Positions 6,574-13,940 of a stretch of DNA of 33,228 bases are shown here, in pieces. The stretch is from Enhydrobacter aerosaccus. Lineage in GTDB: Bacteria > Pseudomonadota > Alphaproteobacteria > Reyranellales > Reyranellaceae. The translations under genes were made by a program, and so were the position numbers. How positions within the stretch are numbered: the stretch's first letter is position 1; every line of letters begins with the position of its first letter. The notes beneath the pieces were generated by a model that was given only the letters and a program-made list of their open reading frames with translations, was not told the origin of the DNA and did no database searches. The stretch is taken from contig CAIKZO010000158.1 in NCBI GenBank assembly GCA_903832005.1, positions 1-33,228 of the forward strand, given 5' to 3'.

Positions 6574-7946
6574 GATCCTCCGAAGCGTCGCTGGGAAGAC
6601 GGCTGCTGCTCGCGGCATCGGTGTTCATCGCCGTGGCGCTGGTGATCGCCGCCGTCGTGATCGGTTTCGTCCTGCATCGCTTCGTGCAAGGCCAGATCGA
6701 CCAGCGCCTCGACACGCAGATCACCTTTCTCGCCTCGATGCTGCGCGGCAACGACGCGGGCGAGCTGTCGCTGAGCGGCAGCGCCGACGGCCCACCGTTC
6801 GACCGGCCGGCGCGCGGCTGGTACTGGCAAGTCACCGGTCCGAAGAACGTGCTGCGCTCGCGCACTCTGGGCGACAGCGCTCTCGATGTGTCGGCGCTGT
6901 CCTTGCTACCACCTCCGCCGCCGCCCCCGGATCGCGTCGGGCCACCACCGCCACCGCCGCCGCGCCCCGCCGATGGGCCCGGACCGAACGACCAGGCGCT
7001 GCACTATCGCCTCCAGCATTTCGCCGTCGACGGCGTGCCGGTCGAGATCGTCGCTGCCGCGCCGCGCGCCGCGGTAATGGGTCCGCTGCGCGAGGCGATG
7101 ACGACGCTCGGCCTGTCGCTGTTGGTGCTGGGCGTCGCGCTCGTGCTGGCGATCGTCTTTCAGGTCCGTCTCGGCTTGCGCCCGCTCGACCGGCTGCGCC
7201 GCGCGGTGGCCGACGTGCGTGCAGGACGACTTGAGCGCCTGCCCGAGGACCAGCCAAACGAGATTCGTCCGCTGGTCTTCGAGCTCAATGCGCTGTTGAA
7301 ACAGAACGCCGCCAACCTCGAGCGCGCCCGCGCGCACGTCGCCAACCTCGCCCACGGGCTGAAGACGCCGCTCGCGACCTTGAGCGTCGCGCTGTCCGCC
7401 CAAGGCAGCGGCAATCGCGACCTCGCCGATCTGGTCGAGGTCATGGAGCGCCGTATCCGTCATCATCTCGGCCGGGCGCGCGCGGCCGCGCTGGGCGGTC
7501 CGGTGCGCGCGCGGACGCCGATCGGACCTGCACTCGAAGCCCTCGGCGCGGTGCTCGACAAGATCTATGCCGAGCGCACGATCGTCTTAACTCTCGACGT
7601 GCCCGGCGATCTCACCGTTGCCTGCGAGCCGCAGGACTTCGACGAGATTGCGGGCAACCTGCTCGACAATGCATTCAAGTGGGCACGGCACGCCGTCACG
7701 GTCGCAGCGACCGCCGAGGATCGGTCGATCGTCCTTACCATCGACGACGATGGGCCGGGCTTGCCGGCGGAGCAGATCCCGCAGGTATTGCAGCCCGGAC
7801 AACGGCTCGACGAAAGCGCGCCGGGCTTCGGCTTCGGCCTCTCGATCACGCGCGAGCTTGCCGAGCTATATGGCGGTAGCCTCGTCTTTGCGCGCGCCTC
7901 GCTGGGCGGCTTGCGCGTCGTCCTCACGCTGCCGGGCGCACCGTGA
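6570..7946 (+). CDS. Sensor histidine kinase partner of the regulator at 5905
   Basis: 458 residues. Membrane helices lie at about 12-36 and 178-200, flanking a periplasmic segment of about 140 residues. That segment contains two runs of seven prolines (about 114-120 and 125-131), odd for a sensor domain. A HAMP-like region follows, then HisKA with H262 in ANLAHGLKTPLATL. The ATPase domain shows an N box (NLLDNAFKWA), G1 box (IDDDGPGLP) and GFGFGLSIT. The layout resembles QseC/PhoQ-type kinases. It overlaps the regulator upstream (ATGA) and the MFS gene downstream (GTGA). The BOF protein across the promoter also ends in a poly-proline tail, so a periplasmic interaction is possible but unproven. 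Confidence 0.92.
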   Translation: MRSSEASLGRRLLLAASVFIAVALVIAAVVIGFVLHRFVQGQIDQRLDTQITFLASMLRGNDAGELSLSGSADGPPFDRPARGWYWQVTGPKNVLRSRTLGDSALDVSALSLLPPPPPPPDRVGPPPPPPPRPADGPGPNDQALHYRLQHFAVDGVPVEIVAAAPRAAVMGPLREAMTTLGLSLLVLGVALVLAIVFQVRLGLRPLDRLRRAVADVRAGRLERLPEDQPNEIRPLVFELNALLKQNAANLERARAHVANLAHGLKTPLATLSVALSAQGSGNRDLADLVEVMERRIRHHLGRARAAALGGPVRARTPIGPALEALGAVLDKIYAERTIVLTLDVPGDLTVACEPQDFDEIAGNLLDNAFKWARHAVTVAATAEDRSIVLTIDDDGPGLPAEQIPQVLQPGQRLDESAPGFGFGLSITRELAELYGGSLVFARASLGGLRVVLTLPGAP

Positions 7947-9178
7947 ACAAGACCACGCAACGCGCGCTCGAGTCGCTCAACTTCTTCATGGCCGACATGC
8001 AGGCCGGCATCGGGCCGTTCCTCGGCGTGTTCTTGCTCGCGCATGGCTGGCAGAGCGGGTTGATTGGTACCGTGATGACGATCGGCGGCGTCGCCGGCAT
8101 GGTGATGACTGCCCCGGCCGGCGCGCTGGTCGACGCCACGACCCGCAAGCGCGCGTACGTCATCATCCCCGGCATCTGCGTCGTGCTCGCCTCGGCGATC
8201 GTGCTGATCTCCCAGGAATTCTGGCTGGTGGCACTCTCGCAGGTGGCTACCGCGATCGCGGGTGCCGCGATCGGTCCCGCCGTCGCGGGCATCACCCTGG
8301 GCCTCGTCCGCCAGTCCGGCTTCAATCTCCAGAACGGCCGCAACCAGGCCTTCAATCACGCCGGCAATGTCGTGGGCGCGGGATTGTCAGGCCTGCTCGG
8401 TTGGCTGTTTGGCTTCACGGCGGTCTTCCTGCTGGCGGCGGCATTCGGTGTGCTCTCGATCGTTTCGGTGATGATGATCCCGCGCGACAAGATCGACGAC
8501 CGCGCCGCGCGCGGCCTCGAGGAAGACGCCGATCGCGACGGCAAGGCGAGCGGCTTGCGCGTGCTGCTCGACTGCAAGCCGTTGCTCATCCTGGCGGGGG
8601 CGCTCGCCCTCTTCCATCTCGGCAACGGCGCGATGCTGCCGCTCTACGGCATCGCCGTCGTGGCCGCCAAACAGACCGAGCCGGCAAGTTTCGTCGCCAT
8701 CACCATCGTGGTGGCCCAGACCGTGATGATCGGCGCCTCGATCGTGGCCATGCGCATGGCGGAGAAGTCTGGCTACTGGATGGTCCTGCTGATCTCTTTC
8801 GTGGCGCTGCCGATCCGCGGCCTGATCGCCGCGGGCTACATCAGCGAATGGGGCGTCTATCCCGTGCAGATGCTCGACGGCATTGGCGCCGGCCTGCAGA
8901 GCGTGGCGGTGCCCGGCCTGGTCGCGCGCATCCTGAGCGGCACCGGCCGCGTCAACGTGGGCCAGGGCGCCGTGATGACCGTGCAGGGCCTGGGCGCCTC
9001 TTTCAGTCCGGCGCTGGGCGGCTGGATCGCGCAATCTTTAGGCTATGGACCGATGTTCCTGCTGCTCGGCAGCTTCGCCTTCGGCTCGATCGGACTGTGG
9101 CTGTTCTATGCGGGCCTGTTACGACCGGCTTGCGCGCGGCCGCCGGATCGCGTTGTCTCGCCTCCCCTACCGGCATGA
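7943..9178 (+). CDS. MFS transporter
   Basis: 411 residues from a GTG start that overlaps the kinase stop (GTGA), so it appears translationally coupled to the two-component pair. The sequence has about twelve hydrophobic helices in two halves with a charged central loop (residues about 180-205, RDKIDDRAARGLEEDADRDGK). Substrate-defining motifs are not recognisable; it looks like the drug/metabolite efflux side of the superfamily. Its position implies expression with the sensor kinase, making it a candidate output of that system. The C-terminus (RPACARPPDRVVSPPLPA) is short and soluble. Confidence 0.88.
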   Translation: MNKTTQRALESLNFFMADMQAGIGPFLGVFLLAHGWQSGLIGTVMTIGGVAGMVMTAPAGALVDATTRKRAYVIIPGICVVLASAIVLISQEFWLVALSQVATAIAGAAIGPAVAGITLGLVRQSGFNLQNGRNQAFNHAGNVVGAGLSGLLGWLFGFTAVFLLAAAFGVLSIVSVMMIPRDKIDDRAARGLEEDADRDGKASGLRVLLDCKPLLILAGALALFHLGNGAMLPLYGIAVVAAKQTEPASFVAITIVVAQTVMIGASIVAMRMAEKSGYWMVLLISFVALPIRGLIAAGYISEWGVYPVQMLDGIGAGLQSVAVPGLVARILSGTGRVNVGQGAVMTVQGLGASFSPALGGWIAQSLGYGPMFLLLGSFAFGSIGLWLFYAGLLRPACARPPDRVVSPPLPA

Positions 9179-9187
9179 TGGTCTTCG

Positions 9188-10438
9188 ATGTCGCCTGAGA
9201 TACTGACCTGGATCATCGCCGCCATCGCCACGGCGGCGGTGATCCTTCGACCTTTCAGCTGGCCGGAAGCGATCTGGGCGATCTCAGGCGCCGTGTTGCT
9301 GGTCGCGTTACGCCTGCTGTCGCCGCGGGATGCGTTCATCGGCGTCGCCAAGGGACTCGACGTCTATCTCTTTCTGATCGGCATGATGCTGCTGTCGGAG
9401 GTGGCGCGCGAGGAAGGGCTGTTCGACTGGCTCGCTGCCCATGCCGCGCGCCGTGCCGCCGGTTCGGCCAGCCGGCTGTTCCTGCTGATCTATGGCGTCG
9501 GCACGATCGTCACGATCTTCCTGTCGAACGATGCCACCGCCGTCGTGCTGACACCCGCGGTCGCCGCGGCCATGCGGACCGCAAAAGTCGAAAAGCCACT
9601 GCCGTACCTGCTGATTTGCGCCTTCATCGCCAACGCCGCCTCGTTCGTGCTGCCGATCTCCAATCCGGCGAACCTGGTGATCTACGGCAACGACATGCCG
9701 CCGCTGCTGGCATGGCTGCCGCGCTACGGCCTTGCGTCGATCGTGTCGATCGTCGTGACTTTTTTCGTGCTGCGTTGGACACAACGACGGGAGCTCGACC
9801 AGCCGGTCGCGACCGACGTGGCGGTACCGGTCCTGTCACGAAGTGGAAAGACTGCCGCGGCCGGCATCGCCGCCACGGCGATCGTTCTTTTGGGCTGCTC
9901 GGCGTTCGACACCCAGCTCGGACTGCCGACGGCATTCGCGGGCGCTGCCACTGCGCTCGTCGTGCTGGCGCTCGAGCGCAAGATGCCGTGGAAGACCCTG
10001 CGCGGCATTTCATGGGGCGTGCTGCCGCTCGTCGCCGGCCTGTTCGTGCTGGTCGAGGCGCTCGACCGCACGGGAGTGATCGGGTCGGTCGGGACATTCC
10101 TCCAGCAGGAAGCACAGCGCTCGGTGAACGGCGCCGCCTGGGGCGCCGGCATTGCCATCGCCTTCGCCGCTAACCTGATGAACAACCTGCCGGCGGGATT
10201 GATCGCGGCGAATGCCGTGCGGGCCGCGCACGCTTCGGACCAGATCACGCGCGCGATCCTGATCGGCGTCGATCTCGGGCCCAATCTGTCGATCACCGGC
10301 TCGCTCGCGACAATCCTGTGGCTGACCGCGCTGCGCCGCGAAGGCCATCGCATCGGTGCCTGGGCCTTCCTGAAACTCGGGGTCCTCGTCATGCCGCCGG
10401 CCCTGATCCTGTCCCTGGCGGCCACCCTGCTGCATTGA
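9188..10438 (+). CDS. arsB: ArsB/NhaD-type anion transporter (arsenite efflux family)
   Basis: 416 residues, strongly hydrophobic with about eleven helices. Family landmarks are FLSNDATAVVLTPAV in the first half, ANAASFVLPISNPANLVIYG, and NNLPAGLIAANA plus the GPNLSITGSLATILWL segment in the second. These match ArsB permeases in length and order. It starts 9 bases after the MFS stop with a weak ribosome site, probably as the last gene of the two-component transcript. There is no arsR, arsC or acr3 nearby, so arsenite may not be the natural substrate; other members of the ion-transporter superfamily move Na+ or dicarboxylates. The symbol reflects the family only. Confidence 0.78.
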   Translation: MSPEILTWIIAAIATAAVILRPFSWPEAIWAISGAVLLVALRLLSPRDAFIGVAKGLDVYLFLIGMMLLSEVAREEGLFDWLAAHAARRAAGSASRLFLLIYGVGTIVTIFLSNDATAVVLTPAVAAAMRTAKVEKPLPYLLICAFIANAASFVLPISNPANLVIYGNDMPPLLAWLPRYGLASIVSIVVTFFVLRWTQRRELDQPVATDVAVPVLSRSGKTAAAGIAATAIVLLGCSAFDTQLGLPTAFAGAATALVVLALERKMPWKTLRGISWGVLPLVAGLFVLVEALDRTGVIGSVGTFLQQEAQRSVNGAAWGAGIAIAFAANLMNNLPAGLIAANAVRAAHASDQITRAILIGVDLGPNLSITGSLATILWLTALRREGHRIGAWAFLKLGVLVMPPALILSLAATLLH

Positions 10439-10541
10439 AATTTTATTGCGCGGAGGGGGTGGCGGAATCCGGTACAAAATCGCCTAAAAACCTTATGCCA
10501 TCGACATCGGAGGTGTCCCAGGATTTTGGTACATTTCCCGT

Positions 10542-11768
10542 CTAAAGGCGCGGCACCAGCAGGCGGTTCGAGACGAAGCAGAGGATGCCAGCCACGCCCA
10601 TGGCGACCGACATCGGGCCGATCGTGCCGTCGTAGGTCTGGCCGACGGCCGCGCCGAACAGCGACCCGATGCCGAACTGCATCACGCCCATCAGCGACGA
10701 CGCCGTGCCCGCCATGTGCGGGTAGCGCTGCAGCGCCAGCGCCATCGAGTTCGAGGCGATCAGGCCGATGGTCGCGATCTGCGGCGCGAAGCAGGCCACG
10801 ATCGGCCACATGCCGATGGTGCCGTAGCGCGCCTCGATCTGGCCGAGGATCAGGGCGCAGACACCGCAGACGCCCGGCACCACGGTGGCCCAGCGCAGGA
10901 TTCTGCTCGAGCCGAACACGCGCACGAAGCGGGCGTTGAACAGGCTGCCGATGGTCATGAACACGACCATGCCGCCGAAGATCAGGCCGAAGCTGCGCGG
11001 CGGGATGCCGTACTTCTCGATGAACACGAAGGGCGAGCCCGAGAGAAACGAGAGCAGTGCCGAGAACATGAACGAGGTCGTGAAGGCGTAGCCCATGAAC
11101 GCCTTATGGTGCACTAGTTCGCCGAAGCGCTTCAGGACCTGCGACAACACCAGCGGCTGGCGATATTCCGGCCGCAAGGTCTCGGGCAGGCGGAAGTAGG
11201 CCAGCAGCAGCGCCACGAAGCCGATGCCGGACAGGGTCCAGAAGATCGCGCGCCAGCCCACGTACCACAGGATCTGGCCGCCGAGCAGCGGCGCCAGCAT
11301 CGGCGCGATCGAGCTGCAGGCCATCATCAGCGACATGGCGCGCGCGGCCTGCTCGCGCTCGGCCAGGTCGCGCACCATGGTGCGGGCGAGGACGACGCTG
11401 CCGCACGCGGCCAGGCCCTGGAAGAGCCGCAGCACGACGAGGTGCATGGCCTCGTCGGCGAAGGCGCAGCCGATGCTGACCACCACATAGACGGAGAGGC
11501 CGCCCAGGATCACCGGGCGACGGCCGAAGCGGTCGCCCGCCGGGCCATAGAAGATCTGCCCCAACCCGAAGGCGATCATGAAGGCCGACAGGGTGAGCTG
11601 GATGTCGCCCGCGGTGCCGTGCAGGTCGACCGCGATCACCGGCAACGCCGGCAGGTAGAGATCGATCGAGAGCGGCGTGAACGCCGAGAGCAACGCCAAA
11701 AGCGCCAGCAGCACGGGCGTCAGGGTCGGCCTTGCGGCGACCGGTGTCTCGGAGATCGGAGCGTTCAT
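10542..11768 (-). CDS. Bcr/CflA-type multidrug MFS transporter
   Basis: 408 residues from the ATG at 11766-11768 (MNAPISETPV). An in-frame ATG six codons earlier (11786) is possible but would leave only 15 bases to the divergent moeB ATG; neither has a clear ribosome site. The open frame runs much further upstream but overlaps moeB antisense and is not coding there. There are twelve hydrophobic segments. Family signs are SIDLYLPALPVIAVDL in helix 1, GQIFYGPAGDRFGRRPVILGGL (motif A) after helix 2, and LARTMVRDLAE near helix 4. Bcr/CflA members export drugs such as bicyclomycin or chloramphenicol, or natural metabolites. No regulator gene is adjacent. Confidence 0.9.
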   Translation of the reverse strand: MNAPISETPVAARPTLTPVLLALLALLSAFTPLSIDLYLPALPVIAVDLHGTAGDIQLTLSAFMIAFGLGQIFYGPAGDRFGRRPVILGGLSVYVVVSIGCAFADEAMHLVVLRLFQGLAACGSVVLARTMVRDLAEREQAARAMSLMMACSSIAPMLAPLLGGQILWYVGWRAIFWTLSGIGFVALLLAYFRLPETLRPEYRQPLVLSQVLKRFGELVHHKAFMGYAFTTSFMFSALLSFLSGSPFVFIEKYGIPPRSFGLIFGGMVVFMTIGSLFNARFVRVFGSSRILRWATVVPGVCGVCALILGQIEARYGTIGMWPIVACFAPQIATIGLIASNSMALALQRYPHMAGTASSLMGVMQFGIGSLFGAAVGQTYDGTIGPMSVAMGVAGILCFVSNRLLVPRL

Positions 11769-11785
11769 GTGGCGGGTGTCTACCA

Positions 11786-11802
11786 TGCTATAACTACGCC
11801 AA
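11786..11802 (+). promoter_or_regulatory. Extended -10 promoter predicting a leaderless moeB transcript
   Basis: TG at 11786-11787, one base, then TATAAC at 11789-11794 form an extended -10 element. Seven bases downstream falls at A11801/A11802, which is the A of the moeB ATG. With no purine-rich ribosome site before that ATG, a leaderless mRNA is the simplest reading. The same bases read on the minus strand give TTATAG, which could serve the divergent MFS gene. Confidence 0.45.
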
Positions 11803-12581
11803 TGACGGCCCTCCCGGACATGACGGAAGTGCAAATCCAGCGGTACGCCCGGCACATCGTGCTGGCCGAGATCGGCGGCGTGGGCCAGGCGCGGCTGATC
11901 GCGGCCAAAGTGCTGGTGATCGGCGCCGGCGGGCTTGGTGCGCCCCTCCTGCAATATCTCGCTGCCGCGGGCATCGGCACCTTGGGCGTGATCGACGACG
12001 ACACGGTCGATCTCTCGAACCTGCAGCGCCAGGTGATCCATCGCACGGCCGATATCGGCACCGGCAAAGCCGAGAGTGCCCGGCGCGCGCTGGGCGAGAT
12101 CAATCCGGAAGTGACGGTCCACGCGCACGCAGAGCGGCTGACGGCGGCCAACGCGGAGAGGATCATCGCCGGTTACGACGTCGTGGCCGACGGCAGCGAC
12201 AACTTCGCGACGCGCTATCTGGTGAACGACACCTGCTATCGCCTGCGGAAGATCCTGGTGGCCGCCGCGATCCTGCGCTTCGACGGCCAGCTCTCGACCT
12301 ACAAGGCGTTCGAGGGCGCCGGCCACCCCTGCCTGCGCTGCATCTTCCCCGAGGCCCCTTCGGAGGAGGCAGTGCCGAGTTGCGCCCAGGCAGGCGTGCT
12401 GGGGGCGCTGGGGGGTACCCTGGGGTCGATGCAGGCCACCGAAGTGGTGAAGGAGATCCTGGGTGTCGGCCGCTCGCTCTCGGGACGGCTGCTGATGTAC
12501 GACGCGCTGGCGGCCTCGTTCGACGAGATGGCGATCGCCAAGCGCGCGAACTGCCCGACCTGCGGAGGTGTGCATGAGTGA
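11802..12581 (+). CDS. moeB: MoeB/ThiF/HesA-family adenylyltransferase (E1-like)
   Basis: 259 residues. It adenylates the C-terminal glycine of a ubiquitin-fold sulfur carrier (MoaD or ThiS class). Seen: nucleotide motif G41-A-G-G-L-G46, the DDDTVDLSNLQRQ segment (65-77) with its arginine, and two zinc-binding CxxC pairs (C177/C180 and C251/C254). C194 (PSCAQAGVLG) lies in the crossover-loop region. There is no rhodanese domain, so it is a short MoeB type. Starts are at ATG 11802, or ATG 11820 in the same frame. No moaD, moaE, thiS or thiG lies nearby, so molybdopterin versus thiamine cannot be decided. It overlaps the DsrE-like gene by 8 bases, suggesting a coupled sulfur-transfer step. Confidence 0.88.
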   Translation: MTALPDMTEVQIQRYARHIVLAEIGGVGQARLIAAKVLVIGAGGLGAPLLQYLAAAGIGTLGVIDDDTVDLSNLQRQVIHRTADIGTGKAESARRALGEINPEVTVHAHAERLTAANAERIIAGYDVVADGSDNFATRYLVNDTCYRLRKILVAAAILRFDGQLSTYKAFEGAGHPCLRCIFPEAPSEEAVPSCAQAGVLGALGGTLGSMQATEVVKEILGVGRSLSGRLLMYDALAASFDEMAIAKRANCPTCGGVHE

Positions 12582-12966
12582 AGGTGGCCTCTCGATCATC
12601 GTACGCTCGGGCAAATACGAGGACGCGCACTATGCGCTGGCGATGGCGAGTGCGGCCGTCGCGGTCAACAAGCCCGCCGTGCTGTTCTTCACCATGGCCG
12701 GCATCCGCGCCCTGATGGGCCCGCCGCCGCCGCTCGACGACTGGGAGCGCGACGCGATCAACCGGCAGCGCGGCATCGGCGATTTCGAGACCCTGCTGCA
12801 GGCCTGCGTCGAGCTTGGCGTGCGCTTCATCGTGTGCGAGATGGGATTGCGCTCGCTCGCCATCGACCGTACGAAGCTGCGCGCCGACGTGCCTTTCACG
12901 GTCGCCGGCATCGTGACCTTGCTGGAAGAAACCAAGACCGGCATGCATCTTTTGGAGATCTCATGA
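12574..12966 (+). CDS. DsrE/DsrF-like family protein
   Basis: 130 residues, no signal peptide. The ATG at 12574 has GGAGG just upstream and is preferred to the GTG two codons earlier. The fold pattern is DsrE-like: SIIVRSGKYEDAHYALAMASAAVAVNKPAVLFFTMAGI, then a variable loop with four prolines, then ACVELGVRFIVCEMGLRSL. Cysteines are C78 and C88; C88, in the VCEMG turn, occupies the position of the persulfide-carrying cysteine in DsrE/TusD-like proteins. It overlaps moeB by 8 bases and the kinase by 4. A sulfur-carrier or peroxide-responsive role beside an E1-like enzyme is inferred; the partner is not known. Confidence 0.8.
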   Translation: MSEGGLSIIVRSGKYEDAHYALAMASAAVAVNKPAVLFFTMAGIRALMGPPPPLDDWERDAINRQRGIGDFETLLQACVELGVRFIVCEMGLRSLAIDRTKLRADVPFTVAGIVTLLEETKTGMHLLEIS

Positions 12967-13940
12967 CATCCGCTGCCTTCGACGTGCTGGGAATCGGCAA
13001 TGCCATCGTGGACGTGATCACCCGGGCCGACGACCGCTTCCTTTCCAAGCACGACCTCACCAAGGGCAGCATGATGCTGATCGACGAGGCGCGTGCCGAT
13101 GCGCTCTATGCGGCGATGGGACCGGGCACCGAAGTCTCGGGTGGCTCCTGCGGCAACACGATGGCCGGCATCGCGTCGTTCGGCGGCAGGGGCGCCTATA
13201 TCGGCAAGGTGCGCAACGACCAGCTGGGCGGCGTGTTCGGTCACGACATCAAGGCGATCGGCGTGTCCTTCGCGACGCCGCCCGCGACCAGCGGCCCCGC
13301 GACCGCGCGCTGCCTGATCAGCGTGACGCCCGATGCGCAGCGCACCATGAGCACCTATCTCGGCGCCTGCACCGGCCTCGGCCCCAACGACATCGACGCA
13401 GCACTAGTGGCGTCGGCACAGGTGACCTACGTCGAGGGCTATCTGTGGGATGCGCCCGACGCCAAGAAGGCCGTGCTGAAGGCTTTCGACGCGGCCCACG
13501 CCGCCGGCCGTAAGGTCTCGATCACGCTTTCCGACTCGTTCTGCGTCGGCCGCTATCGCGCTGAGTTCCGCGACCTGATCCGCAACCAGGTCGACATTCT
13601 GTTCGGCAACGAGAGCGAGATCACCTCGCTCTATGAGGTGAACTCCTTCGAGGAAGCGCTCGAGCTGGCGCGCAAGGAAGCCAAGATCGCGGCCCTCACC
13701 CTCAGCGAAAAGGGCTCGGTCGTGATCAAGGGCAGCGAGACCTATGCCGTCCCAGCCGCGCCCGTCGCCAAGGTGGTCGACACGACCGGCGCGGGCGATC
13801 TCTACGCCGCGGGCTTCCTCTACGGCTTCACGCACGGCAAGCCGCTCGCCGAATGCGCGCGACTGGGCGGCATCGCGGCGGCCGAGATCATCAGCCACGT
13901 CGGCGCCCGTCCCGAGAAGCCGCTCAAGGACCTCGTGTGA
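12963..13940 (+). CDS. PfkB-family kinase, adenosine kinase type
   Basis: 325 residues starting at the ATG that overlaps the DsrE-like stop (ATGA). Ribokinase-fold motifs: the N-terminal LGIGNAIVDVI strand, substrate-binding glycine pair in VSGGSCGNTMAGIASFGGRGAYIGKV (about 60-85), the ILFGNESEI segment, and the signature D273-TTGAGD279 with catalytic D279 and the anion hole. This subgroup is usually annotated as adenosine kinase (adenosine plus ATP to AMP), although sugar kinases share the fold. The protein is cytosolic. It sits between a DsrE-like gene and an AmpG-like permease, all overlapping, so a salvage role for imported sugar or nucleoside breakdown products is conceivable. Confidence 0.9.
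   Translation: MTSAAFDVLGIGNAIVDVITRADDRFLSKHDLTKGSMMLIDEARADALYAAMGPGTEVSGGSCGNTMAGIASFGGRGAYIGKVRNDQLGGVFGHDIKAIGVSFATPPATSGPATARCLISVTPDAQRTMSTYLGACTGLGPNDIDAALVASAQVTYVEGYLWDAPDAKKAVLKAFDAAHAAGRKVSITLSDSFCVGRYRAEFRDLIRNQVDILFGNESEITSLYEVNSFEEALELARKEAKIAALTLSEKGSVVIKGSETYAVPAAPVAKVVDTTGAGDLYAAGFLYGFTHGKPLAECARLGGIAAAEIISHVGARPEKPLKDLV

Noticed and set aside
6905..6985. CCGCC-rich tract as a DNA repeat element
   Set aside because: It is explained by proline codons in the kinase gene.
11442..11801. N-terminal extension of the moeB frame
   Set aside because: It runs antisense through the MFS gene; MoeB homology begins at about 11820.
11769..12614. N-terminal extension of the Bcr-type MFS frame over moeB
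   Set aside because: The extension is antisense to moeB and lacks MFS features; the transporter starts at MNAPISETPV.
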